Shown: in pieces, positions 1 through 9,094 of the stretch
Layout of the letters: each line of letters starts with the position of its first letter
How positions within the stretch are numbered: the stretch's first letter is position 1
Source: Monoplex corrugatus
Lineage: Eukaryota > Mollusca > Gastropoda > Littorinimorpha > Ranellidae
Reading direction: 5' to 3'
NCBI GenBank assembly: GCA_030674185.1
Contig: JAPXFY010000022.1
Location: 2,685,093 to 2,749,092, forward strand
Length of the DNA: 64,000 nucleotides
Notes under the pieces: generated by a model
What the model saw: the letters and a program-made list of their open reading frames with translations, nothing else
Told to the model about the DNA's origin: nothing
The model's database searches: none
Made by a program: the position numbers and the translations under genes

Positions 1-8
1 ACATAACT

Positions 9-412
9 TTGTTCCAAAAAGGCAAATTAGACAATGTCAAAATGGAGATGGACAGGCTTACCATTAGTATTTTAGGACTAGGGGAAGTGAGATGGAAGGG
101 GGCAGGCATGGTAACATCCGGAGAGTACACAGTGATATACTCTGGTGGTAATTCACATGAAAGGGGAGTAGGCATCATAATGGACAAAGACAAATCAAAA
201 GCAGTTAAGGGATACTGGGCTGTATCCGACAGTCTTGCTGGTCAAATTGGGAGGCAGACCATTTGATATCAACATCATTCAGGTGTATGCACCAACATCC
301 ACAAGTACACAGGAAGACATCGACAACTTCTACGAAGTTTTAGAGATGGCCAGGGCCCAATGTAAATCACAAGAAGTTACAGTAATAATGGGAGATTTTA
401 GTACTGAATTAA
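9..412 (+). pseudogene. LINE endonuclease fragment (craniofacial-development-protein-2-like EN)
   Basis: The frames at 9-266 and 235-504 together read as an apurinic/apyrimidinic-type endonuclease domain of a non-LTR retrotransposon. Seen are ILGLGEVRWKGAGM, YTVIYSGG, GVGIIMD, FDINIIQVYAPTS and VIMGDF. The family is usually annotated as craniofacial development protein 2-like or endonuclease-reverse transcriptase. One frameshift near 235-266 splits the domain, and homology stops just after the MGDF motif, where the catalytic 'GDFN' reads 'GDFS'. The 5' part lies outside the window and the RT is absent. Family recognition comes from motif memory, not a search. Confidence 0.75.
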
Positions 413-504
413 GTTTAATACAGCTCTCTGCATCGTGGGAATATGATCGTATTTCTTTATCACAACTAGAGCATGAGGTGATTGTGAAACTTGCGCGATT
501 TTGA

Positions 505-906
505 AATAGCTACTGCATGCAAAGTGAAGATATTTAACCCTGCATGTTTGGTAGTGATGTGAACATTGTCTTTTCAGCTTTATCATGAGACCAAGCAGTA
601 TAACTTAACTCTGGGGTGCAGAAAGAAATAAGGGCAAAAAGGGGGGTGCTAAAACTCCGCACGGCAACGGCAGCAGCAGCATTACACGGCAGCATAACAG
701 CAGAGATAAACATGACCCAGAGTCAAGGCTCTGACCGACTTTTCCCTTCCCGACCAGACTAAAGGAAGGGGCTGCCAAGCCGTGATTGCCACAAATACCT
801 GCAACAAGATGTTTACAGTAGTATTTGTGACAGTGTTGTGCCAAATGCAAAACAACTCACAGACGACCCACACTTTCACATTCGAGCAGAAGGTAATATT
901 TCTACA
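505..906. other. No gene recognised
   Basis: Short ORFs only. There is a small GCA/GCAGCAG-rich patch near 670-690. I see no known domain or structured repeat here. Confidence 0.5.
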
Positions 907-928
907 TTAACTCTCTCTTTGCTATTAT

Positions 929-1033
929 GCGACGAGATCGCACCCAATCCCTTGCGACGGTTGGTTACTAACATGCGATCTCGTCGCACCCAACCCAGTG
1001 CGACTGTTCCTTACTAATATGCGATCTCGTCAC
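929..1033. repeat. Subterminal repeats of the piggyBac end
   Basis: The 13-mer GCGATCTCGTCGC occurs at 975-987, with a near copy at 1021-1033. Its exact reverse complement GCGACGAGATCGC is at 929-941. Such subterminal direct and inverted motifs are typical of transposase binding regions. That role is inferred here only from position next to the TTAA end. Confidence 0.6.
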
Positions 1034-1230
1034 AGGCAACTTAAAATATTCATAGTTCAAAGTTCGATGGTCATGCGTCAATCAAAGTGGGTCAGGATCA
1101 GCAACTGACCATTCCTGCGTGCTTTCCTCTGGTTGGCTGGCTATTTTTTGCTTTAGTTTGTCTTTGTGGAGAGGCAGTTGAGAGGCACTGTGGATAAACA
1201 GTGCGTGGCAGATTTCGTCTGCTGCGGCAA

Positions 1231-2457
1231 AATGGCGACTCCGTCTTCATCAGCGAGTACTTCGTCTCAAAATGTGCGTACAAGACAACGTTTCACGGCT
1301 CAAGAAGTTATTGAACAGCTGACAACAAATGAATCCGATGTTGAGGATTATGAAGATGATTCAGTGATGGGTGGCTACCAGATAACGATCACGACGACAC
1401 AAGTGTGGGGCATGGCAGTGATGATACTGAAGCCAGTGATCATGATTCGGCAGACGAGCCCGTTGCAGTCGGACTGGGTCAAATGGCCGATGCAGATCCG
1501 ACGGAGGATGAATTTCTCCAGTTCCTAATGACAGATTGGAACGAAGATTTTTCATTTTTTCCAACACTGCCTGCTTATGGGGATGAGAGGAGTGGCCTTC
1601 ACATCGACCACATGGATAGCCACACCCCCTTGGATTTTTTCTCCCAGATGTTGGACAACAATATTTTGGAGGCAATTGTTGAACAAACAAACAAGTATGC
1701 GAGGGAAAACATCGCTGCCAGGGATGAGCTGAAGGAACACAGTATGTTCAAACGCTGGCCAGAGCAGGGCATCACAGTGAATGACCTGTTAGGGTTTTTA
1801 ACAATTTGTGTGCACATGGCCTTTGTACACAAGCCACACATCACTGACTACTGGTCAACCTGCCCCTTTCGCGATAGTTCTTTTTCCAGAAAAATCATGT
1901 CGAGGGACAGATTTCTCCTGTTGCTTTCTGCCCTGCATGTCAGTGACAATGACAGCTACATCCCCAGGAACCAACCAACCCGGGCATGACCCTCTCTACA
2001 AGGTAAGGCCAGTCTACGACCACCTTCGCCACAAGTACAAAACTTTGTACACCCCAAAGGAAAACATCTGTGTGTACGAAGCTATGTGTTCATGGAGGGG
2101 TAAACTTGGATTCAGGGTTTATATGAGGGACAAACCTGTCAAGTGGGGTATCAGACTCCACGAGTTGTGCGAGTCAGACACAGCATACGTGTATGACTTT
2201 GAAATCTTTGCTGGTATCCCACAGCTGAGCAATCGGCCTGTTGATGTGGTCTGCCGCCTAGCACAGCCTCTGCTGGGTAAAGGGCGGTCTGTGTATTGGA
2301 CAATTATTACTGTTGCCCCGAACTTGCAGACCGCCTTGTTGAGGAGGACACCCACACCGTGGGCACCATCCGTCCGAATTGAAAGGGCTTGCCACCTCAG
2401 CTGAAAACCACAGCCAACCCTCCAAGAGGACAAGTCCAGGCCTATAGACAAGGTGAG
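1231..2457 (+). pseudogene. piggyBac transposase (DDE_Tnp_1_7), frameshifted and 3' truncated
   Basis: The start is at 1231 (MATPSSSASTSSQ). An acidic N-terminus follows, then the DDE_Tnp_1_7 core in three frames: EDEFLQFLMTDWNEDF and PLDFFSQMLDNNILEAIVEQTNKYA; then DYWSTCPF and IMSRDRFLLLLSALHVSDND; then DPLYKVRPVYDHL, WRGKLGFRVYMRDKPVKWG and YVYDFEIFAG. Frameshifts lie near 1370-1405 and 1970-1990, with another near 2290 that disrupts the second-Asp segment (VDNYY). The codon at 2075-2077, where the first catalytic Asp is expected in (V/I)DEAM, is TAC (Tyr). The protein stops around the GTIRPNRKGLP region. Non-functional relic, and the C-terminal zinc domain is absent. Confidence 0.85.
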
Positions 2458-2508
2458 ATTTTTGGTGTAATAAAAAATCCATTATATAGGCCTATATATA
2501 TATATATA

Positions 2509-2530
2509 TGACTAATTGCCAAAAGGTGGG
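2509..2530 (+). repeat. Left terminal inverted repeat of element A copy 1
   Basis: 22 bp, TGACTAATTGCCAAAAGGTG followed by GG. It differs at one position from the right end and from the left end of copy 2 (30,374-30,395), both of which have TGACTAG. Confidence 0.8.
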
Positions 2531-2885
2531 CCTGAAGAGGGTCTCCAAGTTATTTTGGAAATAAAATGAATATGCAAAAACTGATTGTGAGTTTATTGTG
2601 TGAATTGTGTGAAAGAATGAATGAAGAGATAATAGAGATAACATCAGGCAAGAAATTTCCTTACTTTGGATGATATGTGCCGTAAATGTTTCAAAGTGAC
2701 CTAAAATCGTGCCCCAGAAAACGGACACATCACCACTCGGTGTGCAGTATTGCCAGACATTTAGTCCAGCGTGGAAAAAACTGACTGATCCTTTAAAACA
2801 ATGTTGACGATACATTAAATAATCTTTACAAATGACCATGCAAGCCATTTTTTTAAAAAAACACGTGAAAAATGCTCTGTCAATT

Positions 2886-3758
2886 CCGTGGTGTTACCCG
2901 TTAACGGTCTTGTCAGGCGATCAACAATCTTTCAACCAAGTTTAGATTCTAAGCACTTTGGGTTAGAGAGTTTATATGACGTCACAAAATACTCTCAAAC
3001 GTGCTTTTCAATTCAAAGTAACTTTAAAATAATAATTTTTGCGTTAAAGTGGATTTTATTGAGCCCAATTTTTTCGTGTAAGATTAACGGGTAACACCGC
3101 GATTTTTTTTTCTCCATAAAAAATACCGTTATTCCAAACTTTTCACGGTAATTCAGTTTCGCGCCATTTCCTACACTTCCACTGAATGGTTGTTCCTTTG
3201 TTTTGACGCTGTGTGTGTGCAGACTCAGTTACTGGAGACATCGAAAGGTACGTTGTCAGATTTTTCCTGCTTTCACGGGTAACACTTTTTTCACGAGTAA
3301 CACAAACTTTCATGATATTATGCAGGCTAGTTCTTAATTGCGAGACGATTTATCTTTGCTAGCTCGATAAATAGACTGCATGATTGTTACAGTGTGTATC
3401 TGAGGCACAAACGATACCCTAGTCACAAATGAGCAAACAGGCAGTTTGATTTTTGTGAAATCTGACAACGGGAACAGTCGTGTCAGATTCACAGATAACA
3501 CCAGTATCGGCGTTGTCAGGTTCACGAACGACACTTGTGAGGTAGCTTTTTCAAATAATTCGTGGACATAACGATACATTCGTTGTAGAATAGTAGTTGG
3601 CTTTTGTTCTTACTGTCGTCTGCCATACTCGGTTTCGGGTAATTGTTATTTTGCGATGCCTGAGTATTTCTTTTCCCATTTTCTCATGTTTAAGGTGTCG
3701 CCTGTTAATCTGACTTAGCCGTCTGCGATGTCAGAAGGACGGGTGACACCACCAAATT
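2886..3758. promoter_or_regulatory. Left-arm array of GTGTTACCCGTTAA / GTCAG motifs
   Basis: Related motifs recur in both orientations: GTGTTACCCGTTAACGG (about 2891), its inverse TTAACGGGTAACAC (about 3084), CACGGGTAACAC (about 3277), CACGAGTAACAC (about 3291), several GTCAGATTCAC/GTCAGGTTCAC followed by AACGACAC or ATAACACC (3480-3540), GGTGTCGCCTGTTAATCTGAC (3694-3714), and GTCAG followed by GGTGACACC (3731-3752). A similar set lies in the right arm. By analogy with other DNA transposons these may be transposase binding sites, which is an inference. Confidence 0.5.
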
Positions 3759-3836
3759 CATTTCCAAATCTTAGGTCATAATCTATCTTTTGTTGTTGTC
3801 AGATAGATGCAAGGCCGTAGATATATTTTCTCTTTT

Positions 3837-3955
3837 ATCGTCTGTCATTTTCTCTCGGAATTTAGGGGGAAAAAATGGTTCAGGAATGTTTTTCTATGTG
3901 ATTTTCTCTCGGAATTTAGGAGGAAAAAATGGTTCAGGAATGTTTTTCTATAAGA
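3837..3955 (+). repeat. Tandem duplication TTTTCTCTCGGAATTTAG...
   Basis: A unit of about 57 bp (ATTTTCTCTCGGAATTTAGG, then GGAAAAAATGGTTCAGGAATG) is present twice in tandem in copy 1 but only once in copy 2 (about 34,755-34,797). It is therefore a local duplication specific to copy 1. Confidence 0.7.
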
Positions 3956-4166
3956 CTCCACATAAATCTGTGAATTCGAGCATTTTAACATTTTGACTCA
4001 TGGTTCTGAAGAATTAAAATCAATAGCAGGAGTGAAGTTTAGACTCCTACCTGAGATTGGCTCTGCCTTTTAAAAATCTATGTTGTTTGTATCCTATCAT
4101 ATCATTCATTCAAAATTATCAAGGTATGCTACTATTTTGTGATTGTCTTTTGTTACATAGCCTACA

Positions 4167-4366
4167 ATGCCCTTGACAAATGCTGAGAAATGCCGGAGAC
4201 GACGGGAGTGGATGAAAATGAACAACCCGGACAAGTACAAGGCAGAGATGGAGATGAAAGCGGAGAAAAACAGGATGCGCCGTGCCAGAATTAAAACTTT
4301 GCCAAAAGAAGATCCTGTAAAACAGCACTACCTAGCACAGGAGCTGAAACGGCAACACAAGTATTT
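4167..4366 (+). CDS. Element A protein, first coding exon (basic, charged)
   Basis: ATG at 4167 opens MPLTNAEKCRRRREWMKMNN, a 67-residue segment rich in Lys/Arg/Glu and probably helical. It ends at a GTAAGT donor at 4367. Splicing to the acceptor CTACAG|G (exon from 4975) keeps the frame and gives ...KYL-EEKKKKAAELEA. The same exon is preserved in copy 2 (39,623-39,822) with few changes, which supports its being coding. The basic N-terminus is a plausible DNA-binding region. No named domain is recognised. Confidence 0.7.
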
Positions 4367-4974
4367 GTAAGTTTGCTGTCTTTTTTTGTTGTTCCTAACT
4401 TCATTTTTTTCTGCAAGTCAAACTCAACTGAAAACATGCCATTTTTCAGCACTGAACTTTCAGCATCTGATCCAAGAAATCAGGTCATGAATGCACCCAG
4501 GTCTCCAACGCCATGGGATATTTATAGTCTCTTCTAATAAAGCCCTCAGTGTTTATTGTGTCTGTCTTGTAGGTTCAGTGCAGGTTGCCGTCAAGCTTGT
4601 CATCTGCAGGCATGAGAACTTCAGCTGACAGGCTGATTGCAGCCTTTTTGTTCATCTTCAGTTCCTAGCCTATGTCTTATGTGTTTTTTTATCCACTTTT
4701 TCTTCTGTAAAACCAGAATTTTCCTCAGATTGGTTTCTTTTTGTCCAAAGTGAATTTTTCTTGCAGAAGATGCCTTAAATTAACCCTAAAACAAACAAAG
4801 GTGTCCCTGCCCAGGCGCTGTGCTTTGACTTCATCATGCATGTTTAGCCTTTTTGTACATTCGCAGTTTCCATGCCTGGTCTCAGATGGTTAATTTCCTT
4901 CACTCCGAGATTTCAATACAAAGTTGTTGTTTTTTGTTTAATATTCTAAATTTTACTATGTATTATGTCTACAG
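4367..4974 (+). other. Intron of the element A gene
   Basis: The intron is bounded by GTAAGT (4367) and a pyrimidine-containing CTACAG (4969-4974). Copy 2 keeps both sides of it (39,823-40,411, then from 50,442). The middle is AT-rich and I see no other coding exon that I can support. Confidence 0.6.
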
Positions 4975-5423
4975 GGAGGAGAAGAAGAAGAAAGCAGCAG
5001 AACTTGAGGCTGCTGGCGTGACCCAAAGAATGACACGGCATGATGCAGAGAAGGCGGAGGAGAAGAAACTGAAAAACCGAGAGTATCAGAAAAGGAGCCG
5101 AAATAAACAAGGGCCCCAGAAGAAATGCCGCATACTTGAAAAGCAAAGAATGAGATACCATGCCAAGAAGGAGGCCGAGAGGGAAGAGTTGCGGCGCCAG
5201 GCAGTGCAAGACATGGAGGTCCAAGTGACCCTCCAAGAAAATACACCAGCAAAAGTGACCCCCTCCCCCTGTAAGGTCCTACGGGACCACCTCTCTAGGC
5301 TTAAAATGAAGAGAGATAAGGAAACATTAAGTCATGTACGCAAGCTTGCAAAAGCCTGGGATGAGGCAGGGAGCCCACTCGCCAAGGTTGGCCTATCGAA
5401 GAAGGTTGTGAGGGGGTCTCTAC
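4975..5423 (+). CDS. Element A protein, second exon 5' part, frame broken by a 14-nt deletion
   Basis: The exon continues the basic N-terminus (EEKKKKAAELEAAGVTQRMT, then coiled-coil-like KAEEKKLKNREYQKRSR and KRQ-rich stretches) and leads towards the long frame at 5424. In copy 1 the frame closes at 5458. Aligned to copy 2 (about 50,905-50,930), copy 1 lacks 14 nt after GTGAGG at about 5408-5413, between short GAGG repeats. The size of that deletion exactly accounts for the shift from this frame to the downstream 874-codon frame. The progenitor therefore probably made one protein of nearly 1,100 residues. Confidence 0.65.
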
Positions 5424-8048
5424 ATGCGCAAACCCCACAAATTTTGCAAGCTTGTTGAAGTTTTTTTTGTAGACAAGTCTGTCCCCGACCCCACCAAACC
5501 TTACAGAAGGCAGCTTCTTAAACCTGTGAAGGAGCTCTTCACCGAGTTTAAGAAGCTGCATCCTTCTGTGAAAATTTCTCTAAGAACATTCTTTCGTTTT
5601 AAGCCTAGGTCTGTAGCTTCAGTTCAGAGAGCCAAATTTCGCCAGTGCCTGTGTGAAATTTGTCTCAATCCGAAACTGAAGTTGCAGACCATCAACCGTT
5701 TCTTGTTGGAGAAGAATAAATGTGTGCGAGATCTGCTGATTGAAAGTGTGTGTGAGTTTGATGAGTGGCCAAAGCGTGTTTGTGTTGAGAGAAACTGTGG
5801 TGAGTGTGGTGTTGATCGGGTGAAAGCACGTCTGGAGAGTGAGCTGTCTGCAAGTCTGGGAGAGAGAGTGAGTTGGACACAGTGGGAGCTGGTGAAGGAG
5901 GGCAGGGCATCTAGGGTGGACCGGGTGAAGAAGACAGGAACCTTGCAGGAGTGCTTGAAACAGCTGCTGCATGAGCTTGGCCCTCTATATCTTCATGTTT
6001 TCACCGCAGAGTGGCAGCGAAGACAACTGCAGGACCTGAAGAAAAATCTGCCCCATGGGTGGGCTCTTGTGTTCTGTGACTTTTCAGAGAACTTTCTCTG
6101 CAAGTTGCAGGATGCAGCACAGAGCACGTACTATGTGTACAAACAAGTGACACTCTTCCCTGCAGTTGTCTTCTACCAATGCCCCTGTGGTGAAGGCATG
6201 AAGAGAGAGGAGATAGCTTTCTTTAGTGATGACCTCAAGCATGATGCCTACATGACGCAAGCATGCGCTGATCGGATTGTGGGTATCCTTCAAGATCGCT
6301 TGGGGTCATCACTTAAGAAAGTGATTCTTGCCAGTGATGGTTGTGCAGCCCAATTTAAGTCCAAGCTGCCGTTCCTGCTCTTCTCCCGGTCAGTACATCC
6401 AGGGGTGTCGGTGGAGAAAGTATTTTTTGGCTCTCGTCATGGGAAGAATGATTCCGACTGGTCTGGCGGGGCTATCAACAGGCGGGTGACCAGGGACCTG
6501 GCCACGGGGACGGATGTGAGGAATGCCCGCGAAGTATACCAGCACTGTGTGGACACAATGACTGTCCTTGGTACTGATGGTGCCTGTGAACACAAAGCCA
6601 GGCAGTTTCAGTATCTTGGACAGTCCCATGTGGTTCGAACCATAAACTCATCAAGTGTCTCCACAGTTGCTGGTTGCCGGAAATTCCATCACATCCGGGC
6701 CCCGAGGCCAGATGAGTTGGAAACAAGAGGTTTTTCTTGCTTCTGTGAGAGCTGCAAGTCTGAGCAGTACCAGCTCTGTCTCTCGGATCACGCACGTAAA
6801 TGGATTACTAGAGAGATCCACTACGTGCACCATACAGAGTCAGAGGATGATGAAGATGATGAGCTGCTTGTCTCGGATTCATCAGACTGTGACTCTGACA
6901 GTGATGTAGAGACAGATGAACTGGCTGTTGACTCAGCAGCAGATGTCTTGCCAAGTGAGTCAGAGGGTGAGGAAGATCTGAACCAAGGATTTCAGGGGGA
7001 CTCAAGCACCTACCTTGCAGATGAATCTATGCCTGTTCCTTCATCAGACCGGCTAGATTTCTTTGAAGCTGCAAGGGATATGTTTGCTGCCTGCTCAACG
7101 TATGTGGGTCTTCAGGAAAAAGCCAACAAGCTGATGGATTCCATTGCTGCATATCCACTTCCTGAAAGAAATGCAAGCATCAATGGCAAGTTTCCTGAAG
7201 ATCCACTTGCGTTGGAGCTGCTGCCCCCTGGAATCCAAGGTAAGTGTAAGCCTCATCCTATCTACGGAGATGGCAACTGCTTCTTCAGAAGCCTCAGCCT
7301 ACTGGTGTTTGGGAGCGAGTGCTTTCATGCAGAGATGAGGGTGCGAGTGGTTGTGGCCATGTGCACGCACGAACATTTGTTTCTTGATGGTCGCAACTGG
7401 CTTGCCCCTTGCCCTACACCGGAGGCTAGGGCTGATGCAGAGCAGCTTGTCAATCTCTGTAGACTAACTTCGTCTGTTGTCCAGGCTTCACCTGCACTTA
7501 CTTTCCAAAGTGAGTGTCTGTCAGTGTCAGAGAATGGGGTGTATTCAGGACTGTGGCAGTTTCTTGCTGCTGCAGTTGCCCTGAACAGACCTATACAGTC
7601 TGTGTTTCCCTCTCGGGGTTATGCAGATTATCAGCAACACTGCAACCGGGTGTTCAGAGCACCAGGTTGCAGGGCTTCTGATAAACTGATTGTGATGTGG
7701 AGCTCAGCCGGGAGGGAGGGCATGGTTGAGCACAACTGGATGCCGAACCATTTTGTTCCACTGGTTCAGGACCCCAAGCCAAAGCACATCCCAAAGCTTG
7801 GATGCATTTACCTTGCACATTGGTCTGGCGTGGACTATCCTAGCCGGATCCTGGAGACTGATGAGCTCCTGGGACTAGTCTGTGTGCACTTCATGACCAA
7901 AGCCAAAGGTCTTTGGTGTTGGAATGAGGGCGACATCAAAGAGTACTCCTGGGAGCCCATCGAGTCTCTTGTCAAGGAGGTGACCCTGAGCTTTGTGGAA
8001 AGTGTATCGACACAGCGCTGTCAGTATTACCGGTACACAGTCTGTTGA
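5424..8048 (+). CDS. DDE-like transposase core fused to OTU cysteine protease domain
   Basis: 874 codons without a stop. Residues about 200-350 carry an integrase-like core: WALVFCDFSENF (Asp219), LASDGCAAQFKS (Asp305) and FGSRHGKNDSDW (Asp343/Asp345). These are my candidates for the acidic triad. A Cys-containing patch (CFCESC, about 430-440) and a strongly acidic linker (about 472-530) follow. Residues about 610-780 match an OTU protease: YGDGNCFFRSLS with nucleophile Cys619 and Asp617, and NHFVPL with His776. The tail (about 785-874; LGCIYLAHWSGVDYP, VHFMTKAKGLWCWNEGD) looks like a small beta-rich reader-type module, which is only a guess. The ATG at 5424 is probably internal to a longer spliced protein (see the exons upstream). 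Expected roles are DNA strand transfer and removal of ubiquitin-like modifiers, and both are inferred. Confidence 0.8.
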   Translation: MRKPHKFCKLVEVFFVDKSVPDPTKPYRRQLLKPVKELFTEFKKLHPSVKISLRTFFRFKPRSVASVQRAKFRQCLCEICLNPKLKLQTINRFLLEKNKCVRDLLIESVCEFDEWPKRVCVERNCGECGVDRVKARLESELSASLGERVSWTQWELVKEGRASRVDRVKKTGTLQECLKQLLHELGPLYLHVFTAEWQRRQLQDLKKNLPHGWALVFCDFSENFLCKLQDAAQSTYYVYKQVTLFPAVVFYQCPCGEGMKREEIAFFSDDLKHDAYMTQACADRIVGILQDRLGSSLKKVILASDGCAAQFKSKLPFLLFSRSVHPGVSVEKVFFGSRHGKNDSDWSGGAINRRVTRDLATGTDVRNAREVYQHCVDTMTVLGTDGACEHKARQFQYLGQSHVVRTINSSSVSTVAGCRKFHHIRAPRPDELETRGFSCFCESCKSEQYQLCLSDHARKWITREIHYVHHTESEDDEDDELLVSDSSDCDSDSDVETDELAVDSAADVLPSESEGEEDLNQGFQGDSSTYLADESMPVPSSDRLDFFEAARDMFAACSTYVGLQEKANKLMDSIAAYPLPERNASINGKFPEDPLALELLPPGIQGKCKPHPIYGDGNCFFRSLSLLVFGSECFHAEMRVRVVVAMCTHEHLFLDGRNWLAPCPTPEARADAEQLVNLCRLTSSVVQASPALTFQSECLSVSENGVYSGLWQFLAAAVALNRPIQSVFPSRGYADYQQHCNRVFRAPGCRASDKLIVMWSSAGREGMVEHNWMPNHFVPLVQDPKPKHIPKLGCIYLAHWSGVDYPSRILETDELLGLVCVHFMTKAKGLWCWNEGDIKEYSWEPIESLVKEVTLSFVESVSTQRCQYYRYTVC

Positions 8049-8242
8049 CCTCTCCTGTGAGACTTGGGGTCCTGTGCCATTGTAACATGACCAGTCGGAA
8101 TGCCCATGCCTTGTGTCACTCAGTTTCTTTCTTGGAGTTACTTGTCACGCCCTATGTGCAGATTTTTCGATTTATGTTTCGTTTCTTGTAAGTTGATGAA
8201 CGACACTGGGGTTTTTTTTTTGTACATTGAACTGTAACTCTG

Positions 8243-8248
8243 AATAAA
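8243..8248 (+). terminator. Polyadenylation signal AATAAA
   Basis: AATAAA about 200 nt after the stop codon of the element A gene, followed by a GT/T-rich stretch. Position and context fit a poly(A) site. Confidence 0.6.
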
Positions 8249-8260
8249 GTGTTTTTTGTC

Positions 8261-8963
8261 AATATATTTCTGCTTGTTGTCTTGTTATCCTAGTATGAAT
8301 GTGTTTGAGTAGATTTTTTGTTGAACAGATACCTGCAGACATGTTAGGAGACTTTCAAAATGTTGGTGTCGTCAGTTAATCTGGTAACAATGGGGGGATG
8401 GGGGTTACCTTTACACTAAAACACAATCTGTAAACAAAATCCATGTCTTTGGGTTTGATTTGATCTCCTTCTATGTAACAGATTGTGAAATCAAAGGAAA
8501 TTTTGAAAAAGAATAAGATTGTGATGATTTTGTGTTGTCAGGTTTAACGTGTGACACCGATGTGTGTTTCCTTAAATAACTCAAAAATCAGAAATGTGAT
8601 TTTTTTTTTCAATATATTTCTGCATGTTGTCTTGGTAGCCTCGTATGAATGTGTTTGAGTAGATTTTTTGTTCAACAGATGCCTGCTGACTTGTTAGGAG
8701 ACTTTTCAAAATATTGGTTGGTGTCATCTGTTAATCTGACAACAATGGGGGGTACCTTTACGCTAACTAAAACACAATCTGTAAACAAAATCCATGTCTC
8801 TGGGTTTGATATCATCTCCTTCTATGCAACAGATTGTTAAATCAAAAAAAAATTTGAAAAAGAATTAGATTGTGATGATTTTGTGTTGTCAGGTTTAACG
8901 TGTGACACCGTCAACTTTTCAATACGTTTCCTTAAATAACTCAACAATCAAAATTGTGATTAT
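8261..8963. repeat. 350-bp tandem duplication in the right arm of element A
   Basis: The units start at AATATATTTCTGC at 8261 and 8611. Each carries GGTGTC(G/A)TC...GTTAATCTG (8365, 8720) and a GTTGTCAGGTTTAACGTGTG motif followed by ACACC (about 8536, 8885). The duplication doubles the right-arm subterminal motif set. The units differ at several sites, so it is not very recent. Confidence 0.8.
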
Positions 8964-9069
8964 CTTTTCCTTTCACAGGATGTTACTCTATAATGATAGG
9001 TATCTTTTACAGCAAAAAGTAGTTAACTTTTGCAAACTTTATTTTTTTGTCCTTTGTCCCAAATCTGGT

Positions 9070-9091
9070 CCCACCTTTTGGCAACTAGTCA
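9070..9091 (-). repeat. Right terminal inverted repeat of element A copy 1
   Basis: CCCACCTTTTGGCAACTAGT then CA, the reverse complement of the left TIR. It is followed by TA (9092-9093). Confidence 0.8.
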
Positions 9092-9094
9092 TAC

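Larger units (their letters stand above)
907..2460 (+). mobile_element. piggyBac element, 5' part only
   Basis: A TTAA at 907-910 is followed by CTCTCTCTTTGC, similar to the left end of the complete element at 46,648 (TTAACTCTTAGCG). A transposase N-terminus and core follow, then a donor-like AAG|GTGAGA near 2451. No matching right end follows, because element A begins about 50 bp after the donor. The rest of this piggyBac is not in the window. The piggyBac piece at 9,095-10,804 overlaps it in protein coordinates and belongs to another subfamily. Confidence 0.7.
2509..9091 (+). mobile_element. Element A copy 1: TIR DNA transposon encoding a DDE-OTU protein
   Basis: Both ends carry a 22-bp inverted repeat beginning TGACTA(A/G)TTGCCAAAAGGTG (2509-2530 and the complement of 9070-9091) with one mismatch. 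Each end is bounded by TA (2507-2508 and 9092-9093), consistent with a TA target duplication, although the left flank is a TA microsatellite so this is not decisive. Inside are subterminal motif arrays, a 5' exon, an intron, a long transposase-like frame with an OTU domain, an AATAAA at 8243-8248 and a tandemly duplicated right arm. A second copy at 30,374 confirms the left end. I cannot assign the superfamily. The integrase-like core (DFSEN, SDGCAAQFKS, GSRHGK) resembles a group common in marine invertebrate genomes. Confidence 0.8.

Noticed and set aside
605..879. Minus-strand Cys/Leu-rich ORFs
   Set aside because: Low-complexity composition, no domain, overlapping frames, no supporting context.
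4853..4974. Upstream extension of the second element A exon as a separate start
   Set aside because: The region before the CTACAG acceptor is intron-like, and the splice from 4,366 keeps frame in both copies.
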